64,000 nucleotides of DNA, taken from RPQJ01 sp963793005 (GTDB lineage Bacteria; Pseudomonadota; Gammaproteobacteria; Steroidobacterales; Steroidobacteraceae). This document shows, piece after piece, positions 1 through 8,786 of this stretch (position 1 is the stretch's first letter; every line of letters starts with the position of its first letter). Made by a program: the position numbers and the translations under genes. Below the pieces are notes generated by a model. That model made no database searches and was not told the origin of the DNA. It saw only the letters and a list, made by a program, of their open reading frames with translations. The stretch is from the NCBI GenBank assembly GCA_963793005.1, contig CAWBYP010000006.1:38878-102877 (forward strand), written 5' to 3'.

Positions 1-812
1 GACTCCTCGATGCTGATATCGGGATCGAGCAGCGCGAGTCCGAACGAGGCGGTCGCGCGGATCGAGCGGCCGTCCGCGCTGGCGACGAACGTCTGCTGTC
101 CGAAACCGGCGCTGATGCGCTCGACCAGGTGCAGTGCGTCCGGCACATCGATGCCAGGAAGCGAGATCAGGAATTCATCGCCACCGTATCGAAAGACCTT
201 GTCGTAAGGCCGCAGGTGTCCGGTGACGTAGCGGACTGCGCCGGCCAGGACCTGGTCGCCCACTGTATGGCCGTGCGTATCGTTGATGTCCTTGAGGTGG
301 TCCAGGTCCATGAAGGCGACGCAGCACTGCTGCACTTCCCGTTTTGCCAGTTCGTGCCACTCACGCAACTCAGGCAACAGGTGCCTGCGGCCATAGGCGC
401 CGGTCAGGGTGTCGCTGCCACGCAGGATGTCCTGGACCTCGTGCCGCAGTGAATCGAGTTCGAGGCACAATCGAGCGCTGGCAGCCATGAACTCGTCATA
501 TGACTCGCGGCCGACCGGCAGGTCGGCCGCCGCATCGCGAAGCAGCGCTGCAGCGATCACGTGCAAACGCTCATGTTCCGACTCCATTGCCGCAAACATC
601 GCCTGCCGCCGCAATTCAGCCGATGCCTCGGCGTAATACCACTGGCCGAATCGACAATTCTGGTGTGCGTCGTCGGCGAGGTCGTCCGGACTGCACCGCA
701 GCCTGCAGACAATCGTGCGAATCAGGCGCTCGTGCCACTCGGCATGATCATGCGTCGCCTGCAGCAGTTGCTGCAGCGTGGCCCGCAAACCGGCTGTGTC
801 CGCGCTGAACAT
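1..812 (-). CDS. CZB-GGDEF diguanylate cyclase (DgcZ-like), 3' end beyond window
   Basis: Predicted to make cyclic di-GMP under control of zinc. The visible 270 residues start at ATG 812 with an AGGTGG ribosome-binding site about 9 bases upstream. Residues 20-90 match the chemoreceptor zinc-binding (CZB) domain: His23, Cys53 in CRFGQW, and His80/His84 correspond to the four zinc ligands of E. coli DgcZ. The GGDEF motif is intact at residues 210-214 and is preceded by the RxxD inhibitory site (RPYD, 201-204), so catalytic activity with product inhibition is expected. No membrane segment is visible, so it should be cytosolic. The C-terminus lies off the left edge. It sits 76 bases downstream of fdsA on the same strand and could be co-transcribed. 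Family assignment is firm; the zinc role is by analogy to DgcZ. Confidence 0.9.
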   Translation of the reverse strand, partial: MFSADTAGLRATLQQLLQATHDHAEWHERLIRTIVCRLRCSPDDLADDAHQNCRFGQWYYAEASAELRRQAMFAAMESEHERLHVIAAALLRDAAADLPVGRESYDEFMAASARLCLELDSLRHEVQDILRGSDTLTGAYGRRHLLPELREWHELAKREVQQCCVAFMDLDHLKDINDTHGHTVGDQVLAGAVRYVTGHLRPYDKVFRYGGDEFLISLPGIDVPDALHLVERISAGFGQQTFVASADGRSIRATASFGLALLDPDISIEE

Positions 813-888
813 CGGCGTCCACCTGAATATGCCACGCGCTAGTCAGAGGTTGGCACAGCTGGCGTCCATTGACCATTCGCAACCACCA

Positions 889-3678
889 CTAGGAATTGCC
901 GGTTACGCGGCAGGCTGCGTACTTGAATTCCGGGATCTTGCCGAACGGATCCAGTGCCGGATTCGTCAGCCGGTTGGCCGGCGCCTCTGCGTAGCAGAAG
1001 GGCACGAACACCATCCCTTCGCGCATCAGCGGGTCCACCCTCGCGGCAAGCGTGATTCGACCACGTCGCGTCACGATGCTGACCGGGTCACCAGCTTCGA
1101 CACCCAGTCGCACGAGTTCTCCGGGCGCCATCGATGCCACCGCCGCCGGCTCCAGTTCGTCCAGCACGCGGGTACGCCGGGTCATCGAGCCGGTGTGCCA
1201 GTGCTCGAGCTGTCGCCCCGTGATCAGCACGACCGGGAACTCGGCGTCCACCGGCTCGTCCGGCGGCAACGGCCATGCCCGTGTAAAGCGTGCGCGCCCG
1301 CTCGCGGTCGGGAACCGCTCCCCGAACACGACGTCCTGGCCCGGCGCGTCTGTCGCTGCACATGGATAGGTCACCGAGCCTTCACGCTCGACGCGCGCCC
1401 AGTCGATGTGGTCGAGCGAGGCCATGCCCCGCTGCATCTCGGCAAAGACGTCGCGCGGATGATCGTAGTTCCAGGCCAGGCCGAAACGCCGTGCGACCTG
1501 CTGGATGATCCACCAGTCCGGACGCGCGTCTCCCGGCAGCGGAACCGCTGCCCGTCCCATCTGCACCTGGCGATTCGTGTTGGTCACCGTGCCGTCCTTT
1601 TCGGGCCAGGCAGATGCCGGCAGGATCACGTCCGCGAACTGGGCAGTCTCGGTCACGAAAAGTTCCTGCACGACCAGGTGTTCGAGCTTCGCGAGTGCCG
1701 CCCGCGCATTGTCCAGGTCGGGGTCCGACATCGCCGGGTTCTCGCCGAGGATGTACATGCCACGGATCGTGCCTGCGTGGATCGCATGCATGATCTCGAC
1801 GACCGTCAGTCCTGGCTTCGGATCCAGCGGCGCCTGCCACAGTTCCTCGAACGCTGCCCGGTACTGGTCATTTCCCACCGGCCGGTAGTCCGGAAAAACC
1901 ATCGGGATCAATCCGGCATCCGAGGCACCCTGCACGTTGTTCTGGCCGCGCAGCGGATGCAGGCCGGTTCCCGCGCGGCCGACGTGGCCGGTGCAGAGTG
2001 CCAGCGATATCAGGCAACGGGCGTTGTCGGTGCCGTGCACGTGCTGCGAGATCCCCATGCCCCAGAAGATCATCGCCCGGCCGGCCGTGGCATAGGTCCT
2101 GGCGATGTCGCGGATTTCGTCGGGTAGCACGCCGCACTGTGGCGACATCGCCTCAGGCGTCATCGCCTGCAGGTGTTCACGTAGCGCCTCGAATCCTTCG
2201 GTGTGCGCCGCGACGTATTTCTCGTCGTAAAGGTGCTCGGTGACGATGACGTTCAGCATCGCATTCAGCAGCGCCACGTCGGCGCCGGGCGTGAAGCGCA
2301 GTACCCGGTGGGCGTAGTCGCCGAGCGCCTGTCCGCGCGGGTCCAGCACGATCAATTTCGTGCCCCGCTTCGCCGCCTGCTTGAAATACGTTGCGGCCAC
2401 CGGATGGTTCACCGCCGGGTTGCAACCAATCAGGATCGCCACGTCCGCCTCGGCGACCTGCATGAACGATGCAGTCACGGCGCCCGAACCGATGCACTCC
2501 ATCAGCGCGGCGACCGAACTCGCGTGGCACAGGCGTGTGCAGTGATCCACGTTGTTCGAGCCGAAGCCCGTCCGTACCAGCTTCTGGAACAACCAGGCTT
2601 CCTCGTTGGAGCACTTGGCGCTACCGAACCCGGCCAGTGCAGCCGGGCCATGCGTGTCGCGCAGCGACTTGAGCCCACCGGCTGCGAACTCCAGCGCCTC
2701 CTCCCAGCTCGCCTCGCGGAAATGTGTCAGCGGCCGTGCCGGATCAAACCCGGGATCGATTCCCTTCGGCACGCCCTCGCGACGGATCAATGGCCGCAGC
2801 AGCCGCGCGGGATGCTGTGTGTAGTCGAGACCGAAACGTCCCTTTACGCACAGGCGACCCTGGTTCGACGGCCCGTTGAGTCCCTCGACGTTGACGATCA
2901 GGTCGTCCCTGACGTGATAGGTGAGCTGGCAGCCCACCCCGCAGTACGGGCACACCGAGTCGACCTTGCGATCGGCCAGCGCGGAATCGCCCAGACCCTG
3001 CGGATCAACCAGGCTCGCGGGCATCAATGCCCCGGTCGGGCAGGCCTGCACACATTCGCCGCAGGCAACGCAGGTGCTCTGCCCCATCGGATCGTCGAAG
3101 TCGAACACGATCTTCGTACCGGCGCCGCGCCCGGCCAGCCCGATCACGTCGTTCACCTGCACTTCGCGGCAGGCACGCACGCACAAGCCACAGTCGATGC
3201 ACGCCTCGAGGTTCACCTGCATTGCCGTATGCGACGCGTCGCGTCGCGCCGGATCGGGGGCGCGCTGCGGCAATGACTGGCGCGCTGCGGCACCATCGAG
3301 TCCCAGTTGCTCGACCGTATGCCAGAAATGGCTGGATCGGTCCGGTGACTTCGCGCGCTCGGGCTGGTCGGCCAGCAGCAGTTCGACCACCCCTTCGCGC
3401 GCGACGCGGGCGCGATCGGAGGTTGCGCTCCTGACCACCATGCCCGGCGCCGCCTTTCGCAGGCAACTCGCGGCCAGCGCACGCTCGCCCTCGACCTCGA
3501 CCATGCAGGCGCGGCAGTTGCCGTCGGCGCGATAGCCCGCGGCATCCTTGAAACACAGGTGCGGGATGTCATCGCCGTAGCGCTTCGCGAGTTCCCAGAG
3601 CGTCATGCCGGCACTGGCGACGACCGTTCGCCCGTCAAGTGTCAGCTCGAAGCTGGCCGTGGGCATGTCGTCGCTCAC
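889..3678 (-). CDS. fdsA: NAD-dependent formate dehydrogenase, molybdenum catalytic subunit
   Basis: Oxidises formate to CO2 at a bis-MGD molybdenum centre and passes electrons to the FdsB-type subunit and NAD+. The order is: an N-terminal [2Fe-2S] domain (Cys42, 55, 58, 72), two [4Fe-4S] ferredoxin motifs (Cys160/163/166/170 and Cys203/206/209/213), then the molybdopterin domain with its own cluster (Cys243, 246, 250, 277). The metal ligand is a cysteine, Cys384 followed by His385, in NNVDHCTRLCH, not selenocysteine. There is no signal peptide, so it is cytoplasmic. The GTG start at 3678 overlaps the fdsGB stop; ATG 3666 is an alternative. The His/Cys3 cluster motif usual between the [2Fe-2S] and ferredoxin domains of NuoG-like proteins is not seen. 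Length is 929 residues. Confidence 0.93.
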   Translation of the reverse strand: MSDDMPTASFELTLDGRTVVASAGMTLWELAKRYGDDIPHLCFKDAAGYRADGNCRACMVEVEGERALAASCLRKAAPGMVVRSATSDRARVAREGVVELLLADQPERAKSPDRSSHFWHTVEQLGLDGAAARQSLPQRAPDPARRDASHTAMQVNLEACIDCGLCVRACREVQVNDVIGLAGRGAGTKIVFDFDDPMGQSTCVACGECVQACPTGALMPASLVDPQGLGDSALADRKVDSVCPYCGVGCQLTYHVRDDLIVNVEGLNGPSNQGRLCVKGRFGLDYTQHPARLLRPLIRREGVPKGIDPGFDPARPLTHFREASWEEALEFAAGGLKSLRDTHGPAALAGFGSAKCSNEEAWLFQKLVRTGFGSNNVDHCTRLCHASSVAALMECIGSGAVTASFMQVAEADVAILIGCNPAVNHPVAATYFKQAAKRGTKLIVLDPRGQALGDYAHRVLRFTPGADVALLNAMLNVIVTEHLYDEKYVAAHTEGFEALREHLQAMTPEAMSPQCGVLPDEIRDIARTYATAGRAMIFWGMGISQHVHGTDNARCLISLALCTGHVGRAGTGLHPLRGQNNVQGASDAGLIPMVFPDYRPVGNDQYRAAFEELWQAPLDPKPGLTVVEIMHAIHAGTIRGMYILGENPAMSDPDLDNARAALAKLEHLVVQELFVTETAQFADVILPASAWPEKDGTVTNTNRQVQMGRAAVPLPGDARPDWWIIQQVARRFGLAWNYDHPRDVFAEMQRGMASLDHIDWARVEREGSVTYPCAATDAPGQDVVFGERFPTASGRARFTRAWPLPPDEPVDAEFPVVLITGRQLEHWHTGSMTRRTRVLDELEPAAVASMAPGELVRLGVEAGDPVSIVTRRGRITLAARVDPLMREGMVFVPFCYAEAPANRLTNPALDPFGKIPEFKYAACRVTGNS

Positions 3679-5397
3679 CGACCCGTCTCCCCGGCAACGA
3701 TGCGGATTCCCTGGCTCGCCAGGCGGTCGCGGAAATGATCGAGCGCTCCCAGCACTGGGTTCGGAGCCGCCTGGCCCAGGCCGCAAATCGATGCATCCAT
3801 CATCACCTGCGACAGCCTGCGCAATTGCGCCTCGTCCCACTCGTCGCGACGCAGCAGCGCAAGCATCTTCCCGGTGCCGACCCGGCAGGGCGTGCACTGG
3901 CCGCAGGACTCGTCGGCGAAGAAGGCCATCAGGTTCGTCAGCACGGCGCGCAGGTCGTCACGGGTCGAAACGACGATGATCGCCGCTGAGCCGATGAAGC
4001 AGCCATGCGGCTGCAGCGTGTCGAAGTCGAGCGGGAGGTCCGACTTCGATGCCGGCAGCATGCCGCCGGACGCGCCACCTGGCAGGTAGCCGAGCAGTTC
4101 GTGGCCCTCGGCCATGCCGCCGCAATATTCGTTGACCAGTTCGCTGAGGGTGATGCCGGCAGGCGCCAGGTGGACGCCGGGTTTCCTCACACGCCCGGAG
4201 ACGGAAAAACTGCGCAGGCCCTTTCGGCCGTGGCGTCCCTGCTGCGCAAACCATTCGCCGCCACGGCGATGGATCTCCGGGATCCAGTAGACCGTCTCGA
4301 CGTTGTTGACGAGCGTCGGTCGATCAAACAGGCCGCGCTCGGCGACGTACGGCGGGCGGTGCCGCGGCTTGCCCGGCTTGCCTTCCAGCGACTCGATCAA
4401 CGCCGATTCCTCGCCGCAGATGTAGGCGCCGGCGCCGCGTCGAAGCACGATGAAGCCAGGTGCCGCAATACCCGCGTGCTCGACCTCGGCGATTGCCCGC
4501 TGCAGCACCTCGTGCAGGCCCGGGTACTCGTCGCGCAGGTAGACGTAGAGCGCAGTGGCCCCGATGATCTCGGCGCTCACAAGCGCACCCTCGAGGAACT
4601 GGTGCGGCTCGCGCTCCAGGTAGTGTCGATCCTTGAACGTGCCCGGCTCGCCTTCGTCCGCATTGATCACTGCATATCGCGGAGCCGGACATGCCAGCAC
4701 TGCCTGCCACTTTCGTTGCGTCGGGAAACCCGCCCCGCCCAGCCCGCGCAGTCCGGCGGCTTCGAGCATGGCGGCGAGGTCCTCGACGCTGACCCGTCGC
4801 TCGCGCAGGTCGGCGAGCAGCTTGTAGCCGCCCCGCGCACGATAGGAGTCCAGCGCGGGCCAGTCGATCGGCTCAGGCTCGAATCGTCCCGCATCGATTG
4901 CAGCGTGCACCCGTTCGGGCGTGGCGTGGCCGACGCTGCGATGCCCGACCTGCGCTGCGGGTGCCTCGTCGCAATGTCCCATGCACGGTGCGGCGACGAT
5001 CCTGATACGGGCGGGATCCGTGCCTGCGGCCAGCGCGCGCTCGAGCGCTTCGGCGCCGGCAAGCTGGCACGACAGTGACTCGCAGACGCGAACCGTCAGC
5101 GGCGCCGGAGGTGCCTCGCCGTCGTCAACGAAATCGAAATGCGCGTAGAAGGTCGCCGTCTCGAACACCGCGGCCATCGGCAGCCGCATCCAGCGTGCGA
5201 GCGCGACCAGGTGACGCGCGGAGAGGTGGCCGTAGCGGTCCTGCAGCACGTGCAGGTGCTCGATGAGCTGGTCGCGGGCTCTGCGACCGTCCCGCCAGCA
5301 ATGCTTCCACCTCGCGCATGGCCGCCGGATCCAGCTCGCGTCCGCGTGGCCGGCCCCTGGCCGGTCGGCGTAGATCGGACTGCTGGATCCGAGTCAT
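3675..5397 (-). CDS. fdsB: NAD-dependent formate dehydrogenase, fused NuoE/NuoF-type subunit (frameshifted)
   Basis: Diaphorase part of the soluble formate dehydrogenase; it carries FMN and transfers electrons to NAD+. The N-terminal third is NuoE/FdsG-like with a thioredoxin-fold [2Fe-2S] site (CESLSC and CMGHC). The rest is NuoF/FdsB-like with GLGGAGFPT, NADEGEPGTFKDR and the C-terminal [4Fe-4S] motif CGQCTPC plus a later Cys. ATG 5397 has a GGAGG 9 bases upstream and begins MTRIQQSDLRR. That frame runs into MREVEALLAG and then must shift near 5276-5278 (a CCC run on the coding strand) to join DQLIEHLHVLQDRYGHLS. Removing one base restores a continuous protein. The 3' end overlaps fdsA by four bases (GTGA). 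An unshifted reading would begin only at GTG 5249. Confidence 0.88.
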
Positions 5398-5442
5398 CGC
5401 AGCATCCCTCCGGGAGCCCCGTGGAAAGGTATCCACCCGATA

Positions 5443-6561
5443 CTAACGCACGCGATCGCTGTTTCCCGTAAGTGCACACGCCGAACAGCCGGGATCCGGC
5501 TGGACCTCGAACTCCGCGAAGCGGCCGTGGAGTGCATCGTAATGCAGCATCCGTCCGACCAGTGGATCACCGGTATTCAGCAGCAACTTCAATGCCTCGG
5601 CGGCCTGCAGCATGCCGATTACGCCAGGCACGACGCCGAGCACCCCCGCCTCCGCGCAGGACGGTGCGAGTTCGGGCGGCGGCGGCTCCGGATAGAGGCA
5701 TTGGTAGCAGGGACCAGCCGCCCCGGGTCGCCCGGGCCAGAAGACGCTCACCTGCCCCTCGAAGCGGAACACCGAGCCGTGCACGTCCGGGATGCCGAGC
5801 GCGACGCAGGCGTCGTTGACGGCGTAGCGCGTCGCGAAGTTGTCCGAGCCGTCGATGACCAGGTGATGCCCCGCCAGCACCTCGCGCGCATTCGACCTTT
5901 CCAGGCGAACCGCAATGGCCGAAACCTCGATCTCCGGGTTCAGTGCCCGCAAGGCCTGTTGCGCGGACTGCACCTTGAGCGTTCCGGTGCCGGCATCGTT
6001 GTGCAGCACCTGGCGCTGCAGGTTGCTGCGCTCGACGCGATCGTCGTCGACCAGCGTCAGGTGGCCGACGCCGGCCGCCGCAAGGTATAGCGCGGCGGGC
6101 GAACCCAGGCCTCCCACTCCCACCATCAGCACACGGCTTTCGCGCAACCGCTTCTGCCCGGACTCTCCAACCTCCGGCAACGACAGCTGGCGAGCGTAGC
6201 GCTCCCGGTCGAGGTCGCCCTCGCGAGGTGGACGGGTCGTCGGCAGGCCTTCACGTCGCCAGCGCGCAAATCCGCCGCTGATAGAACGCACGTCACTGTA
6301 GCCGAGATTCGTGAGCTGCCGTGCGGCCGCGAGCGAGCGGACGCCACTCGCGCACAGCAGCAGCAGTGTCGCCGCGCGATCGGGCACGAGTTGCGCTATT
6401 CGGCTCTCGATGTCGCAGCGCGGAACGTGGGTCGCACTTTCGGCCGTGCCCGCGAGCAATTCCATCGCATCGCGCACGTCCAGCATCACGGCACCGCGAT
6501 GCAGCAGTTCCAACGCCTCGCGGGGATCGACCTCACCGACTCCTGGGGCGCGTGCGTTCAC
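5443..6561 (-). CDS. moeB: MoeB/ThiF-type adenylyltransferase with N-terminal rhodanese domain
   Basis: Activates the C-terminal Gly-Gly of MoaD by adenylation for sulfur transfer in molybdopterin synthesis. Residues 10-108 form a rhodanese domain with the persulfide cysteine Cys70 in LLCASGVRS. The E1-like domain follows, with GVGGLGSP at 148-155, a catalytic aspartate region (DGSDNFATRY) and two zinc-binding CxxC pairs (CYQC and CSAC near the C-terminus). The rhodanese is usually C-terminal in MOCS3-like proteins; here it is N-terminal. The GTG start at 6561 lies 2 bases after the moaD stop, so translation is probably coupled. It sits between moaD and fdsGB. Confidence 0.9.
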   Translation of the reverse strand: MNARAPGVGEVDPREALELLHRGAVMLDVRDAMELLAGTAESATHVPRCDIESRIAQLVPDRAATLLLLCASGVRSLAAARQLTNLGYSDVRSISGGFARWRREGLPTTRPPREGDLDRERYARQLSLPEVGESGQKRLRESRVLMVGVGGLGSPAALYLAAAGVGHLTLVDDDRVERSNLQRQVLHNDAGTGTLKVQSAQQALRALNPEIEVSAIAVRLERSNAREVLAGHHLVIDGSDNFATRYAVNDACVALGIPDVHGSVFRFEGQVSVFWPGRPGAAGPCYQCLYPEPPPPELAPSCAEAGVLGVVPGVIGMLQAAEALKLLLNTGDPLVGRMLHYDALHGRFAEFEVQPDPGCSACALTGNSDRVR

Positions 6562-6563
6562 GG

Positions 6564-6842
6564 CTAGCCTCCCGCCACGGCGGGCAGGATGGTCACCACT
6601 TCGCCGGTGATCACCTGCGTTGCGAGTCCCCGCAGGTCGCGGACATTGACCCGGCCGACAAAGACGTTCACGAACGGACGCAGGTCGCCCCCCGCGTCAA
6701 GCAGGCGCTGCACGAGCTGGGGATGCGACGATGCGAGTTGCTGCAGCACCTCGGCGACAGTGCCCGGCGCGGCGCGCAGTTCGCGCTGCCCGCCGGCGAA
6801 GGCCTGCAGCGCCGCCGGAATCTTCACGACGATCTCGGTCAT
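6564..6842 (-). CDS. moaD: MoaD/ThiS-family ubiquitin-like sulfur carrier
   Basis: Small subunit of molybdopterin synthase, or a related sulfur carrier. The 92-residue protein has the beta-grasp pattern and ends in Gly-Gly directly before the stop, as needed for adenylation and thiocarboxylation by MoeB, whose gene follows 2 bases later. ATG 6842 (MTEIVVKIPA) is preferred; an in-frame upstream start at 6863 would add seven atypical residues. No moaE is visible in the window, so a role in molybdopterin synthase itself depends on a moaE elsewhere; other sulfur-transfer roles are possible. Confidence 0.87.
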   Translation of the reverse strand: MTEIVVKIPAALQAFAGGQRELRAAPGTVAEVLQQLASSHPQLVQRLLDAGGDLRPFVNVFVGRVNVRDLRGLATQVITGEVVTILPAVAGG

Positions 6843-6889
6843 CGGCCTGATTGTAGGCCGCATCGACGTGACTCGCCCGGCTCCGGGAC

Positions 6890-7651
6890 TCAGCGCCGGA
6901 CGACGGCGACCAGCGGTCGCTCCGGGCGGGCGAGGCAGGCCAGGATCACCCGGTCGAAGCGGTCGGAGAGACCGAGTGCAACTTCGGCCGCCCTCCTCGC
7001 AAGCGCCTCGCGCGTGTCGTCATCGACCATGTTGATCAGCGGCACCACGCACCGCTGTCCGGTTGCCTTCATCATGCCGTCCGGACTGGCCAGCAGCCGT
7101 CCCAGGTGCTCGGCCGTGATCGTCTCGCCCTCGCGGAGACCCGCTACCCGCTCGACATGTCCGACCCGGTGCGCGATGGCCTGGGTCAACGGCTCCCCGA
7201 TCGCGCGTGCCGACAGGATGGGCACGACGGTCGTGCAACCCGGCGGCAGCGCGGGCTCGTCGTCCCTGGGCGCCTTCACCATGCGCATCCTCGCGCCGTC
7301 GGCCTTGACGTAGGTTGCCGCAAATCCGCACTCGCGATGGATTCGCTCAATCGTCGCGGCGCTCGCGCCCGCACGCCGCCCGGGCTTGTCGCCGGGGCAG
7401 GCGTACGCGACGCTCCGCAGAGGGTCGAGGCTCGCCACGCGTGCGGGAAGCTGCTCGTCCTCTTCTATCGCAACAGCGAACCCGAGGTGTTCCTGCGAAT
7501 ATGTCGTGAAGGCAGTCGCCGTGATCGCGACGCGGCCAGGATGCGTCGTCGCGAGGTGCTGCAGCAGGCTCTTCTTGCCCCCGGCACCGACCGCGCAGAC
7601 GATTCCCGTGCGCGCCTCGAGCAGGTCGAGCAGGGACTCGCCAGGGCTCAT
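6890..7651 (-). CDS. yqeC: YqeC-family putative selenium-cofactor / Mo-hydroxylase accessory protein
   Basis: A 253-residue protein resembling YqeC, a family annotated in selenium-dependent molybdenum hydroxylase clusters and thought to help make the labile selenium cofactor. The N-terminus has a nucleotide-binding-like loop, GAGGKKSLLQHLA (residues 23-35), and the central KADGAR motif is typical of the family. The start at 7651 follows a GGTGGGG stretch. It lies between the Asp-box propeller gene and moaD, inside the molybdenum-cofactor/formate dehydrogenase operon. No yqeB, selD, xanthine-dehydrogenase-like gene or other hydroxylase is visible. A general Mo-cofactor maturation role is an alternative. 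Biochemical function of the family is not established as far as I know. Confidence 0.75.
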   Translation of the reverse strand: MSPGESLLDLLEARTGIVCAVGAGGKKSLLQHLATTHPGRVAITATAFTTYSQEHLGFAVAIEEDEQLPARVASLDPLRSVAYACPGDKPGRRAGASAATIERIHRECGFAATYVKADGARMRMVKAPRDDEPALPPGCTTVVPILSARAIGEPLTQAIAHRVGHVERVAGLREGETITAEHLGRLLASPDGMMKATGQRCVVPLINMVDDDTREALARRAAEVALGLSDRFDRVILACLARPERPLVAVVRR

Positions 7652-7676
7652 CGCCCCACCGCTGCGTCCGGCGGCC

Positions 7677-8786
7677 TCATGACGGCAATTCCACGAAGCG
7701 CACGCTCAGTATTCTTGGCAGGAACTCGGCGACCAGCTCCCATTGTTCGCCATGACTTCGGCTCAGGAACAGGTGCCCCGACGATGTGCCGAAACAAACG
7801 TGGCCCGGCGTGAACCCGCTCGCGTCCATGGCCTCGCGCAGCACCGTGACATATGCGTGCTGCTGGGGCAGCCCGCTCGATACGGACGCCCATGTATTCC
7901 CGGCGTCGGTGCTGCGAAATACGCGCAGCCGTCCATCGACGGTGGCGCGCAGCTGCGAACTGTCCTCGGGCACCTGGTACACGGTGTCGGGTTCGACCGG
8001 ATCGCACACGATCGCGTAGCCGAAGTCGCTGGGCAGGCCAGCGGTGATCTCCGTCCAGTGCTGTCCGCCGTCGTCGCTGCGATAGGTTCCGTTGTAGCAC
8101 TGCCGGTACAGCCGACGCCCATCCAGGGGATGCATCACCACGCGGTGCACATTGTGTCCGGCCACCGGGTAGCGTTCCGGCAGGTTCTCGGCGCGCACTC
8201 CTGAATTCGCGGGATGCCAGGACTCGCCACCGTCATCGCTGCGGTACACGCCGCCCGCCGACACAGCAACGACGATTCGTCGCGGATCCTGCCGGTCGAT
8301 GCAGATCGAATGCATTGCGAACAGGCCGCGCGACGGTTCCCAGGCGTTGCGCGTCTCGTGCTCATTCAGCGACCGGACGTCGCGCCAGCGCGCGCCACCG
8401 TCGTCGCTGGTGAAAAGCCCCGCAGGATCGATGCCGGCGTACAGCCGCTTGCCGTCCGGCGACCATGCGAGATGCCAGACCGAATTCAGCGAGCTCGAAA
8501 AACGCTGCCGGGGATGCTGCGGCGTGGTGTCGAGGCTCGTCCATTCGCTGCCGCCGTCGCGACTGCGATAGATGTGCGAGCCCCATACGGCATGGTCCGC
8601 GGTCGCGAGCATTTCGCCGGAATTCCCCGGGGCCGACACTGTGTGCAGCACGCGGTAGCCGGCAAGCTGCGGTCCATCGACCCGTGGCCCATCGGTGCCG
8701 CGGCCCGGATAGACGCGAAACAGTCCCTTCTCCGTGCCGACCAGCAGCGCGAAGCTGCCAGCGCGTCGCGCTGGCCCCGCGGTCAC
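7677..8786 (-). CDS. Asp-box (BNR) beta-propeller protein of unknown function
   Basis: A 369-residue protein built from repeated Asp-boxes of the S-x-D-x-G-x-x-W type. Six can be seen (SRDGGSEW, SDDGGARW, SDDGGESW, SDDGGQHW, STDAGNTW and the degenerate SRSHGEQW), consistent with a six- or seven-bladed propeller as in sialidase/VPS10-like proteins. No signal peptide is evident, so it is probably cytoplasmic and not a secreted glycosidase; sialidase catalytic residues are not recognisable. GTG 8786 overlaps the moaB stop (GTGA) and has a GAGGGAG upstream; an alternative start at 8825 would overlap moaB more. Its position between moaB and yqeC suggests a link to molybdoenzyme function, which is inference. 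Confidence 0.75.
   Translation of the reverse strand: MTAGPARRAGSFALLVGTEKGLFRVYPGRGTDGPRVDGPQLAGYRVLHTVSAPGNSGEMLATADHAVWGSHIYRSRDGGSEWTSLDTTPQHPRQRFSSSLNSVWHLAWSPDGKRLYAGIDPAGLFTSDDGGARWRDVRSLNEHETRNAWEPSRGLFAMHSICIDRQDPRRIVVAVSAGGVYRSDDGGESWHPANSGVRAENLPERYPVAGHNVHRVVMHPLDGRRLYRQCYNGTYRSDDGGQHWTEITAGLPSDFGYAIVCDPVEPDTVYQVPEDSSQLRATVDGRLRVFRSTDAGNTWASVSSGLPQQHAYVTVLREAMDASGFTPGHVCFGTSSGHLFLSRSHGEQWELVAEFLPRILSVRFVELPS

Noticed and set aside
778..2127. Long open readings antisense to fdsA (also 2203-3276 and 9318-11345 antisense to other genes)
   Set aside because: The translations have no recognisable motifs, while the opposite strand has complete enzyme signatures.
7677..8786. Secreted sialidase
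   Set aside because: No signal peptide and no recognisable catalytic residues; only the Asp-box repeats match.
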